A stretch of DNA of 15,708 nt from Nitrosopumilus sp. UBA526. GTDB taxonomy: Archaea > Thermoproteota > Nitrososphaeria > Nitrososphaerales > Nitrosopumilaceae. The position numbers were made by a program, and so were the translations under genes. Positions 7,196 through 13,935 of the stretch are shown here, piece after piece (position 1 is the first letter of the stretch; every line of letters starts with the position of its first letter). The notes under the pieces are model-generated. The model did no database searches, was not told the DNA's origin, and saw only the letters and a program-made list of their open reading frames with translations. Location of the stretch: assembly GCA_002506665.1 (NCBI GenBank), contig DAXZ01000007.1:1-15708 (forward strand). Direction: 5' to 3'.

Positions 7196-7603
7196 ATGGA
7201 CTGTGTCTTTTGTAAAATAATCTCAGGCCAAATTCCATCCAAATTTCTCAAAGAGACCATACATTCGGTCTCTTTTCTAGACGCGTTTCCACTTGCAAAG
7301 GGCCACACACTTGTAATTTCAAAACGACATCATCAAAAGATTCAGGATCTGAGTTCTATTGAGAGCGCGGATCTGTTCTCCCTTGTATGTGAGATGATCT
7401 TAAATGTGGATAAAATTACCGGTTCGACTCTGATTGCAATACACAACGGAAAAGACGCAGGTCAGGAGATACCTCATGTTCATGTGCATCTAGTACCAAG
7501 AAGTAAAGGTGATTCTGCAGGCGCAATTCACAGCATGTTTGATTCATCAATAAAACTCACAGAGTCTGAGACAGCAAAGCTCCATGATACACTAAGGGCT
7601 TAG
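7196..7603 (+). CDS. HIT-family nucleotide hydrolase/transferase
   Basis: A 135-aa histidine-triad protein. The signature HVHVHLVP gives His94, His96 (nucleophile position) and His98. The N-terminal CVFCKI (Cys3-x2-Cys6) with downstream His residues is the zinc-binding pattern of HINT-like members. These enzymes hydrolyse nucleoside phosphoramidates, dinucleoside polyphosphates or adenylyl adducts; the exact substrate is not readable. Length is normal. Its stop overlaps the stop of the convergent DnaJ-ferredoxin gene by 4 bp. Confidence 0.93.
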   Translation: MDCVFCKIISGQIPSKFLKETIHSVSFLDAFPLAKGHTLVISKRHHQKIQDLSSIESADLFSLVCEMILNVDKITGSTLIAIHNGKDAGQEIPHVHVHLVPRSKGDSAGAIHSMFDSSIKLTESETAKLHDTLRA

Positions 7604-8271
7604 TATGGGAATAACTTTTCTTTCGTATCCGCGTTCTCTACCTTGATTGCCTTTGTAGGACATGTCTGTGCGGCATTCATTATCTTGTTGACCCCGTCTC
7701 CTTTCTGATTGATGACTGATGATTTTGGGTTTGATTTAGTTACCTTATCTATCTCAAAGACCCCGGGCGCAATGATCTCACAGCTGCAGCACCCAATGCA
7801 CAGACTCTCGTCTACCTCCACTAAGAGATCAGGCTGTTTCTTGGGTTCTTGTGCTTTTTCATACTCTCCATTTCTTCCATCTGAACGCACTCTTGCATTA
7901 TAGTCCTCCCAGAACTTTTTTTCATACTCTTTCCAAAAATCTGGATCTCCCTGCTCAAACTCGCGGGTATATTTTCCCCAGTCCTGTTCTGGAATACTAT
8001 TATCATCTGGAGCTCCCCACCGGGACTTTCTCTTGAAATCACCATTTGACTCTTTTTTGGATTCTTGATGTGGAGAATTGTTCTGATGAGTGTAATTTTT
8101 TTTGAGATGGTTGTATGCCTCTGTAATCTTTTTGAATTCCGAGTCCTCCTTCTTGTCTTGGTTTCTGTCTGGATGCAGTTCTAATGCCATCTTTCTATAT
8201 GCCGTCTTAATCTCAGTCTGAGACGAACTAGAATCCACCTTTAAAATTTGAAGTGCCTGATATGTATTCAC
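7600..8271 (-). CDS. DnaJ-ferredoxin fusion (DnaJ-Fer)
   Basis: A 223-aa two-domain protein. Residues 1-60 are a J-domain with the HPD motif at 33-35 (ALELHPDRN), which stimulates DnaK ATPase. A charged, Trp/Phe-containing linker follows (residues 61-148). Residues 150-212 form a single [4Fe-4S] ferredoxin domain: C159-x2-C162-x2-C165 (CIGCCSC) and C205-P (TCPTKAI). The DnaJ zinc-finger and C-terminal substrate domains are absent. Such fusions are known in Thaumarchaeota and in plant chloroplasts. An iron-sulfur-linked chaperone role (cluster delivery or redox sensing) is inferred, not shown. The start is GTG with a TTTTTAA box 27 nt upstream. Confidence 0.9.
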   Translation of the reverse strand: MNTYQALQILKVDSSSSQTEIKTAYRKMALELHPDRNQDKKEDSEFKKITEAYNHLKKNYTHQNNSPHQESKKESNGDFKRKSRWGAPDDNSIPEQDWGKYTREFEQGDPDFWKEYEKKFWEDYNARVRSDGRNGEYEKAQEPKKQPDLLVEVDESLCIGCCSCEIIAPGVFEIDKVTKSNPKSSVINQKGDGVNKIMNAAQTCPTKAIKVENADTKEKLFPY

Positions 8272-8294
8272 TAGAATCTGATATTTGTTATCTG

Positions 8295-8301
8295 TTAAAA
8301 A
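8295..8301 (-). promoter_or_regulatory. TATA-like box for DnaJ-Fer
   Basis: TTTTTAA on the minus strand, centred 27 nt before the GTG start at 8271; it supports that start and a leaderless transcript. Confidence 0.5.
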
Positions 8302-8354
8302 TATTACACATGCAACAAATCGTACCCAAATTCACATATCTGCCTAGTCAAAAA

Positions 8355-8362
8355 TTTAAAAG
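8355..8362 (+). promoter_or_regulatory. TATA-like box with no obvious gene behind it
   Basis: TTTAAAAG on the plus strand. Predicted transcription start is near 8385, but no start codon with a plausible ORF follows. The sequence downstream holds two weak 4-bp hairpins (AGTC 8389-8392 with GACT 8401-8404; GTGT 8409-8412 with ACAC 8419-8422) before running antisense into the recombinase 3' end, where a T-run occurs near 8440. Confidence 0.25.
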
Positions 8363-8416
8363 CGTATATCTGACCAGCCGACCTCTCTAGTCAGACGCAA
8401 GACTCGCCGTGTTGAA

Positions 8417-9343
8417 TCACACCTCTAATCTATAAATGATCTTTTTGAATTCTCCAAACAGCTCATTTATGGTCGGAGTCAGGTATATGCCATCAAGGCC
8501 ATTTTTATGGCCCATCAGCTTTTCTGCAATGTTATAGTTTACTGAATTGTCCAGCTTTAGTGTTGTATTGAACCTCTTTCTAAATCCGTGGTCTGCCTGA
8601 ACATCATAACGATTGTTGTGCTTGCATCGTAGTATGTTGCTCTTTGAGATTGTCCTTGATATTACAGAGCGGACACCACTCCATCCTAGCTGCTTTTGCA
8701 CTGCTCCATATATTGCAAAGAGAGGTGTGACTTCATAAAAGACCTCGCCGGACTGTCTACGGAAATAATGGTATGTGTCTAACATCTCTGATGCCTGTGG
8801 TGTAAGAAATGTCCAGTACTCCTCAACATGGCCGGCGTAAAGCAATACTGCCGTACATCTCGACGGCATCCTTCTAGTATGTCTGACTGACAGCTCATGA
8901 TCAAAGACACCTACTCTTGCACCAGTGGATGCAAGAAAATGAATCAGTGCCTGGTCTCTGATACTTTTTGCATTAGATAATAACTCCTTGATCTCTGCAG
9001 ACGTATATGCTCTGAGACTCGGGGTCTTTTGTTTTTGTGGAAACATCTTGTGTATTATATTCCAGTTTAGGTTGATCTCATTCATGATGCAAAAGTGCCT
9101 TATTCCCTGAAACTTTGAGGGTATAGAGTTTGGGTTTGTGTTTTGTTTTAGTGATATTAGATAGTTCTCTAAAATATGCTGTAGTGTGGGCTGTGGAATT
9201 GCAAGCAACTCATAATCCGATGTTACTCTTGCAAACTGCTTAAACTGGTTTAGGTGTGATGTATAGTTCTTTTTTGTGTATTTTGATTTTATCGACTCTT
9301 CAAATAGCATGGTGCTTCGATGTTTTACTGTTTGTATATTCAA
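8417..9343 (-). CDS. tyrosine recombinase / phage-type integrase
   Basis: A 308-aa site-specific recombinase. Residues about 10-100 form a SAM-like N-terminal DNA-binding domain (YTKKNYTSHLNQFKQF). The catalytic domain keeps Arg143 (STGARVG), His252-x-x-Arg255 (DHGFRKRF), His279 (LMGHKNG) and the nucleophile Tyr287 (GIYLTP). The beta-hairpin lysine is not obvious (LLYAGHVEEYW). The gene is complete and apparently active. The TTG start at 9343 is provisional: an ATG at 9310 (codon 12) would fit the upstream AATAAAAATA element equally well. No tRNA, phage or plasmid genes are adjacent, so it is either a resident chromosomal recombinase or the last gene of a decayed element. Confidence 0.9.
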   Translation of the reverse strand: MNIQTVKHRSTMLFEESIKSKYTKKNYTSHLNQFKQFARVTSDYELLAIPQPTLQHILENYLISLKQNTNPNSIPSKFQGIRHFCIMNEINLNWNIIHKMFPQKQKTPSLRAYTSAEIKELLSNAKSIRDQALIHFLASTGARVGVFDHELSVRHTRRMPSRCTAVLLYAGHVEEYWTFLTPQASEMLDTYHYFRRQSGEVFYEVTPLFAIYGAVQKQLGWSGVRSVISRTISKSNILRCKHNNRYDVQADHGFRKRFNTTLKLDNSVNYNIAEKLMGHKNGLDGIYLTPTINELFGEFKKIIYRLEV

Positions 9344-9357
9344 GCATCAGTTGCTTG
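9341..9357. repeat. inverted repeat over the recombinase start
   Basis: CAAGCA (9341-9346) and TGCTTG (9352-9357), a 6-bp perfect inverted repeat with a 5-nt spacer, overlapping the TTG start codon and lying just inside the AATAAAAATA promoter-like element (9361-9370, read on the minus strand). It could be an autoregulatory operator or recombinase-binding site. Confidence 0.35.
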
Positions 9358-9454
9358 CATTATTTTTATTTCTGCTCATATGTCTGCCAAAATGGATCTT
9401 TGCATACCAAAAAAATGCAATCTTGCAGATATATTCCCATGCCACTTGGTTGCA

Positions 9455-9471
9455 CCCCCCCATACCCCCCC
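9455..9471 (-). repeat. paired 7-base C/G tracts, potential G-quadruplex on minus strand
   Basis: C7-ATA-C7 on the plus strand; on the minus strand G7-TAT-G7. Each G7 can be split as GGG-G-GGG, so four GGG runs with 1-, 3- and 1-nt loops are available, meeting the usual intramolecular G-quadruplex pattern. Homopolymers of this kind are rare in the rest of this AT-leaning window. Confidence 0.6.
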
Positions 9472-9475
9472 AAAA

Positions 9476-9640
9476 TCAAATTCCAAACCCGTTGCCTGCT
9501 AGACTGACACCCATGTGAACCATCTCTTGGTATAATATCTCCAAAACTGTGTGTTCTATCCCTGGAACTAAATCTGGATTATCGATGAGAAATCCAGAGT
9601 CTGGAAAAACATGTCTTTTGAAAAGAGTTAAACTGTACAA
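9476..9640 (-). CDS. doubtful 54-aa ORF or gene remnant
   Basis: Minus-strand frame from a TTG at 9640 to a TGA at 9476. Its last 40 residues have a natural-looking composition (SGFLIDNPDLVPGIEHTVLE, then ILYQEMVHMG and VSLAGNGFGI). There is no ATG and no TATA box at the right distance, and the same frame remains open upstream across the antisense of the next gene. It could be the 3' remnant of a displaced gene or chance. Family not recognised. Confidence 0.2.
   Translation of the reverse strand: MYSLTLFKRHVFPDSGFLIDNPDLVPGIEHTVLEILYQEMVHMGVSLAGNGFGI
9573..9598. repeat. 8-bp inverted repeat upstream of methionine synthase
   Basis: TCTGGATT (9573-9580) and AATCCAGA (9591-9598), perfect over 8 bp with a 10-nt loop. 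A third related half-site TCTGGAAA follows at 9600-9607, making CCAGA-G-TCTGG a second small palindrome. It lies 60-85 bp before the TTG of the homocysteine methyltransferase gene. Confidence 0.45.
9627..9633 (+). promoter_or_regulatory. TATA-like box for metH part 1
   Basis: GTTAAAC, centred 28-29 nt before the TTG start at 9659. Confidence 0.35.
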
Positions 9641-9658
9641 GAATATATTGAAATTTAA

Positions 9659-10618
9659 TTGACCAAAGAATCGTTTCTTGATGCAATCAATGACAGAATC
9701 TTGTTGTTTGACGGTGCGATGGGAACTGAGATACAACGACATAATCCCAAGCCTGATGACTTTCCAAACAGTCAGGACGGATTCAACGACGGGCTTATCT
9801 TGACGCATCCTGAATGGATAAGACAGATTCATCAAAGTTATCTAGATGCCGGCGCCGACTGCATAGAAACAAACTCTTTTGGTTCAAACAAGATAAAGCT
9901 TGCTGAATACGGTTTTGGTGATGAAACAGTTGACTTTAACAAAAAGATTGCCACACTTGCATGTGATGTATGTAAGAAATATTCAGACAAACCCCGATAT
10001 GTAATAGGTTCAATGGGTCCTACGGGATATCTGCCAAGTTCTGATGATCCTGATCTGGGCCAAATACCACTTTATGAAATCAGAGAGGCATTCGAGTTAC
10101 AAGCAAAGGGGCTGATTCAGGGCGGAGTCGACGCATTACTCATTGAGACCAGCCAGGACATATTGGAGGTAAAGCTAGTCATTGAGGCCTGTCATAATGT
10201 AATGTCAAGAACAGGCAAAGTCATTCCAATTATTGCCAATGCCACTTTGGATCAGTACGGTAAGATGCTGCTTGGAACAAACATCCAAGCTGCATATACA
10301 ACAGTATCTGATATGGGAATCGATGTGTTTGGATTGAACTGTTCAACTGGCCCCATCGAGATGATTCCAAGTGTCCGGTGGCTCGATGAGCAAAACGAAC
10401 ACAACATACTAGTTGTTCCAAACGCCGGCATGCCTGAAAATGATGACGGGCAGGCAATCTACAAGATGACTCCAAAAAAGATGGGTGCGGCACTAGGCGA
10501 TCTTCTTGATGACTACAAAAAGGTGCGAATCATTGGGGGATGCTGCGGGACAAATCCTGAGCATATTGAGGAATTGAGAAGAGTAATTGACAAAAAAGCC
10601 AATTCCATAAAGGGTTAG
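9659..10618 (+). CDS. metH: methionine synthase, homocysteine-binding component (split MetH N-terminal part)
   Basis: A 319-aa homocysteine S-methyltransferase domain (TIM barrel). The family start ILLFDGAMGTEIQ is at residues 14-26. The zinc/homocysteine ligands are Cys228 (GLNCSTGP) and Cys295-Cys296 (GGCCGTNP), matching the three Cys ligands of E. coli MetH. The length equals the first domain only of bacterial MetH; pterin, B12 and SAM domains are encoded by the next gene, 31 nt downstream. It activates homocysteine as a zinc thiolate for methyl transfer from methyl-cobalamin on its partner. The TTG start is chosen because it yields the usual short N-terminus; no ATG is near. Confidence 0.93.
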   Translation: MTKESFLDAINDRILLFDGAMGTEIQRHNPKPDDFPNSQDGFNDGLILTHPEWIRQIHQSYLDAGADCIETNSFGSNKIKLAEYGFGDETVDFNKKIATLACDVCKKYSDKPRYVIGSMGPTGYLPSSDDPDLGQIPLYEIREAFELQAKGLIQGGVDALLIETSQDILEVKLVIEACHNVMSRTGKVIPIIANATLDQYGKMLLGTNIQAAYTTVSDMGIDVFGLNCSTGPIEMIPSVRWLDEQNEHNILVVPNAGMPENDDGQAIYKMTPKKMGAALGDLLDDYKKVRIIGGCCGTNPEHIEELRRVIDKKANSIKG

Positions 10619-10619
10619 G

Positions 10620-10626
10620 TATTTAG
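10620..10626 (+). promoter_or_regulatory. TATA-like box for metH part 2
   Basis: TATTTAG, centred 27 nt before the TTG at 10650, so the second methionine synthase gene may also be transcribed on its own leaderless mRNA from within the 31-nt gap. Confidence 0.4.
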
Positions 10627-10649
10627 AAAAACACTACAATCTTACTATA

Positions 10650-13145
10650 TTGACAGTTCCTAGGGTAAGTTCGGCATTAAAGGCAGTTGATCTAAGGCAG
10701 GTGCCTGCCCCACTAATAATTGGGGAGAGACTAAGCTCTCAGGGTTCCCGCAAGGCAAAGAAGATGATCCTCGATGATGACTATGACGGGCTAGTTAACA
10801 TAGGAAGAGCACAGGTGGATGATGGTGCTCACTGTCTTGATGTATGTGTTGCAATAACTGAACGCTCCGATGAGCGTGAATCTATGCTAAAACTCGTCAA
10901 GCGGCTTAGCTTGGAAATTGATGCCCCGTTAGTTATTGATTCTACGGATCCTGAGGTGATCGAAGCATCTATAGAACAAATTCCTGGCAGGCCAATAATT
11001 AACTCCATCAGTCTTGAGGGCGACGGAAGCAAGTTTGAACAAATTGCGCCTCTGATGGCAAAGTATGGTCTGCCATCTATTGCGATGTGCATTGGGCCTG
11101 ACGGCATGGCCAAAACTCCACAACAAAAACTCGACACCGCCGAATTACTTTATGAGACGGGGAAAAAATATGGATTAAAGATTGAACAGTTCATCTTTGA
11201 TGTTCTTACATTTACACTCTCCTCGGGAACCGACGAATACATAGATGCAGGAAAAAATACTCTGGAGGGAATTAGACTGGTCAAGGAAAAATTTCCAAAT
11301 TCGTTTACTACTCTGGGATTAAGTAACATAAGCTATGGTATGTTCCCACCTGCCCGAAAAATTATAAATTCAGTATTCTTGTATCATGCAGTCAAAGCAG
11401 GTCTTGATACTGTCATCATTAACGCAAAGGATGTCATTGCTTTTGCTGAGATTGATGCAAAGGAGAGAAAGCTTGCCGAAGATCTCATATTCAATACTCA
11501 TCCTGATGCACTAACCACTCTGATCGCTTATTTTGAGAATGCCGGATCTCAGGATACAATCTTAAAAAAGCCAGACGTCGATCCCTCCTGGCCTGCAAGC
11601 AGGCGCGCAAACTTTAGAATTGTAAACCGACTAAAAGACGGGATTAAAAATGATGTCGTATCTGCCATTGCAGACAAACTAGGAAGAGATGATATAGTCT
11701 GTGATTCCGGAGGTGTTTTGTCCCTTGATGCACCAAAGGAGATCACACATGAGGGTGCCATCAGAACACTCAATGAGGACCTGCTTCCGGCAATGAAGGA
11801 AGTAGGTGACAAATTTGGTGACGGCGAGCTTATCTTGCCGTTTGTTCTAAAGTCAGCTGAATGTATGAAGGTGGCAGTAGGAGAGCTTGAAAAATATCTG
11901 ATCAAAGAGGCGGGAACAAGCAAAGGAATACTTGTCTTAGGCACGGTTTATGGGGATGTGCATGATATTGGCAAGAATCTTGTAAAGACAATCTTTCAAA
12001 ATAATGGTTATACAGTACATGACATGGGAAAGCAGGTTCCACTGCAAAAATTCCTTGACAAGATAGCTGAGACAAAACCCGATGCCATAGGCCTGTCTGC
12101 ATTGCTGGTATCTACATCAAAACAGATGGAATTCTTTGTAGAACACGCAAGAAAAAACAATATGAATATCTCGATTCTCTGCGGCGGTGCTGCAATTAAC
12201 AGTAACTACATTAACAAAATTGCAAAAAAAAATGGCATATACGAACCAGGCGTGTTTTATTGCAATACCATGTTTGAGGGTCTCAAGACAATGGATGCTT
12301 TGGTATCTGATGAGAAACCAAAATTATTGTCTGACTGGAAAGTGAAATTGGAGAACTGGAAAGATAAATTTACTACACCAGTAAACCCTGACACACTCCC
12401 AAAAAGTGATATAAAACCAGTCCGAGCTCCTGCTCCCAAACAGATAGGGGAGATAATCCGGCTAAAATCAGATCAGATCAATATGGACGAGGTCTGGACG
12501 ATGATTGATAAAAAATCCCTCTTCAAACTCTCTTGGGGTCTACGAGGCAAGGCAGGCTCCAAACACGAGGCAGAACATGTAACATTATTATCTGAATGGA
12601 AGTCAAGAATTGCAAGGGAGAAACTCTTTGAGCCTGAGATAGTTTATGGGTATTTTAAATGCCATAACAGAGACAGAAAACTGCTAGTCGAAAATCCTAG
12701 CGGTGATGATGTGGAGATGGAATTTCCACGTTCTACAAAACCAGAGCATCTGTGTCTGAGTGATTATTTTGGAAAAGATGACATTGTGGCATTTCAATCC
12801 GTAACTGTTGGACTCAAGACATCTGAGATCATTGAACAGTGGAACAAAGAAGACAAGTATACTGATGCATATTATCTACATGGATTGGCCGTCGAGGTAG
12901 CCGAGGCTCTCGCAGAATGGGTAAACAGAAAAATAAAGTCAGAACTGAATCTAGAGCGAGGCGGTTTGAGGTACAGCTGGGGGTTCCCTAGCTGTCCTGA
13001 TGTGACACAACATCACATGGTATGGAAGCTGCTACATCCTGAAAAGTCTGGCATGACACTTACAGAGTCTGGTCAAATTATTCCTGAGCAGTCAACTGCT
13101 GCAATCATAGTTCATCATCCTGATGCGAAATATTTTGTGCTCTGA
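10650..13145 (+). CDS. metH: B12-dependent methionine synthase, pterin/B12/reactivation component (split MetH C-terminal part)
   Basis: An 831-aa protein with the last three modules of MetH. Residues about 20-300 are the methyl-tetrahydrofolate-binding barrel (IIGERLSSQGSRKAK, VIDSTDPEVIEA, LGLSNISYG). About 340-415 is the helical B12 cap. About 423-560 is the cobalamin domain with GDVHDIGKN, His438 being the cobalt ligand, and GGAAINSNY. About 600-831 is the SAM-binding reactivation domain (RGGLRYSWGFPSCPD at 770-784, HGLAVEVAEALAEW earlier). It takes the methyl group from 5-methyl-tetrahydrofolate to cob(I)alamin and donates it to homocysteine held by the preceding gene product. TTG start; the combined length of both parts (1150 aa) is near a one-chain MetH. 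The 3' end overlaps the convergent metF-like gene by 31 bp. Confidence 0.95.
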   Translation: MTVPRVSSALKAVDLRQVPAPLIIGERLSSQGSRKAKKMILDDDYDGLVNIGRAQVDDGAHCLDVCVAITERSDERESMLKLVKRLSLEIDAPLVIDSTDPEVIEASIEQIPGRPIINSISLEGDGSKFEQIAPLMAKYGLPSIAMCIGPDGMAKTPQQKLDTAELLYETGKKYGLKIEQFIFDVLTFTLSSGTDEYIDAGKNTLEGIRLVKEKFPNSFTTLGLSNISYGMFPPARKIINSVFLYHAVKAGLDTVIINAKDVIAFAEIDAKERKLAEDLIFNTHPDALTTLIAYFENAGSQDTILKKPDVDPSWPASRRANFRIVNRLKDGIKNDVVSAIADKLGRDDIVCDSGGVLSLDAPKEITHEGAIRTLNEDLLPAMKEVGDKFGDGELILPFVLKSAECMKVAVGELEKYLIKEAGTSKGILVLGTVYGDVHDIGKNLVKTIFQNNGYTVHDMGKQVPLQKFLDKIAETKPDAIGLSALLVSTSKQMEFFVEHARKNNMNISILCGGAAINSNYINKIAKKNGIYEPGVFYCNTMFEGLKTMDALVSDEKPKLLSDWKVKLENWKDKFTTPVNPDTLPKSDIKPVRAPAPKQIGEIIRLKSDQINMDEVWTMIDKKSLFKLSWGLRGKAGSKHEAEHVTLLSEWKSRIAREKLFEPEIVYGYFKCHNRDRKLLVENPSGDDVEMEFPRSTKPEHLCLSDYFGKDDIVAFQSVTVGLKTSEIIEQWNKEDKYTDAYYLHGLAVEVAEALAEWVNRKIKSELNLERGGLRYSWGFPSCPDVTQHHMVWKLLHPEKSGMTLTESGQIIPEQSTAAIIVHHPDAKYFVL

Positions 13146-13879
13146 GCAGAAAACCTCTCTAAAAACTCACTCAGTCCTGTAAAATCATTTGGAGACGTAA
13201 GTAGGACATCTCCTGTAATTTTGTATGTTTTATTTAACAACTCTTCAAATTCTTGGCTGTATGATCTCAGATCTAGGTTCAAGAATTTTGCAGACTTTGT
13301 GTTTTTAGGAGACGGGTACAGCAAGATTGGTATGGTTGCAAATCCTTTGAGGTTATGTGATAAATCTTGAACCTGACTTAGGTTCTGAATTACCTGGGTC
13401 ATGAATCCCTTGGGTCTTGCATCTAACTTTTTACCAATCTTGGAGAAATCAGGCTTGTTTGAGATTGAAAGATACAAGTCAATCTCTGAATCTATTCCCT
13501 GCTTCCCTAGTCTCTTTACTGTCAGACTGGGAATCTGTCCGGAATCCTCTCTTCTTCTCTGAGACGGGTCTCCCATCAGTATCAGAATACCTGCAAAGCC
13601 TGCATCAATGTAATCCCTGACACACCCTGAAATCTCATCCTCGCTTTTGTCCCTGACCCTGAGACTTGCGGTGATTGACAGGTCCGGAATCTCTTCTCTG
13701 ATGATCCTGCCTACGGTGATTGGCAAAACTCTCTGTAATCCCAACACGTCCTCAGTTAGATGGACTGCATCACATCTCTTTGAGATTATTCTTATCCTCT
13801 CTACAAATCTCTGAATAGAGTCGCTAGTATCTACACCCGGTAAAATTTTAGGTGGATTGGCCTCATATCTGACAGTCAT
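13115..13879 (-). CDS. metF: methylenetetrahydrofolate reductase (MetF-like)
   Basis: A 254-aa flavin-dependent TIM-barrel reductase making 5-methyl-tetrahydrofolate, the methyl donor for the adjacent methionine synthase. Visible landmarks: RYEANPPK near the N-terminus (its Glu aligns with the catalytic Glu of E. coli MetF FEFFPPR), LTEDVLG, TASLRVRDKS, and ILILMGDPSQ, whose Asp matches the FAD-contacting Asp of the LRGD motif. It is somewhat short for the family (E. coli 296 aa), and the C-terminal half is less typical. A frame three codons longer starts at 13888. I prefer the ATG at 13879 because a TTTTAA box lies 26-27 nt upstream. It is divergent from the Nudix gene and convergent with metH. 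Confidence 0.85.
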   Translation of the reverse strand: MTVRYEANPPKILPGVDTSDSIQRFVERIRIISKRCDAVHLTEDVLGLQRVLPITVGRIIREEIPDLSITASLRVRDKSEDEISGCVRDYIDAGFAGILILMGDPSQRRREDSGQIPSLTVKRLGKQGIDSEIDLYLSISNKPDFSKIGKKLDARPKGFMTQVIQNLSQVQDLSHNLKGFATIPILLYPSPKNTKSAKFLNLDLRSYSQEFEELLNKTYKITGDVLLTSPNDFTGLSEFLERFSAQSTKYFASG

Positions 13880-13902
13880 GTCCCTCATCTCTTTGCACTC
13901 TG

Positions 13903-13908
13903 TTAAAA
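13903..13908. promoter_or_regulatory. shared TATA-like element between metF and Nudix genes
   Basis: TTAAAA (TTTTAA on the minus strand), centred at about 13905.5. It is 26-27 nt from the metF ATG at 13879 and about 30 nt from the Nudix ATG at 13936. The purine-rich CAAAGG just upstream of it on the minus strand resembles a BRE, favouring the metF direction. Confidence 0.45.
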
Positions 13909-13935
13909 CCTTTGAATACCAAAACCTATACTGAA

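Larger units (their letters stand above)
9344..9658. other. 315-bp gap between recombinase and methionine synthase
   Basis: No convincing gene is seen. The gap holds, in order: the inverted repeat at the recombinase start; a second 6-bp inverted repeat (TTGCAT 9400-9405, ATGCAA 9415-9420); two 7-base C tracts (9455-9471); a minus-strand stretch that reads like coding sequence (9476-9640) but has only a TTG start; an 8-bp inverted repeat (9573-9598); and the GTTAAAC promoter-like element for the downstream TTG-start gene. No SAM or B12 riboswitch pattern was recognised. Confidence 0.5.

Noticed and set aside
7820..8045. Alternative frame inside the DnaJ-Fer gene as an overlapping gene.
   Set aside because: The DnaJ-Fer frame explains the region with intact HPD and Fe-S motifs; the alternative has no start context.
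8377..8422. Possible tRNA or tRNA-derived attachment site next to the recombinase (GCCGACC, GTGTTGAATCAC resembling a T-arm).
   Set aside because: The T-loop consensus TTCRANNC is not met and no complementary acceptor stem at tRNA spacing exists.
8470..8475. GGTCGG able to pair with CCGACC at 8378-8383 as an acceptor stem.
   Set aside because: It lies inside the recombinase coding sequence, and no D-, anticodon- or T-arm can be drawn between the two.
9400..9420. Inverted repeat TTGCAT/ATGCAA as a terminator or operator.
   Set aside because: Only 6 bp with an A-rich 9-nt loop, not followed by a T-run in either direction; probably chance, so only mentioned in the gap entry.
9256..9518. Three overlapping plus-strand ORFs across the recombinase start and the C tracts.
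   Set aside because: Low-complexity composition (Phe/Cys/Pro-rich), mutually overlapping, and antisense to a clear recombinase N-terminus; no promoter at the right distance.
9344..9658. SAM, SAH or cobalamin riboswitch upstream of metH.
   Set aside because: No B12 box or SAM-type helices recognised, and the likely leaderless TTG start leaves no room for a 5' leader.
10829..12439. Several minus-strand ORFs antisense to the second metH gene.
   Set aside because: All lie within conserved MetH domains on the other strand and show no family features.
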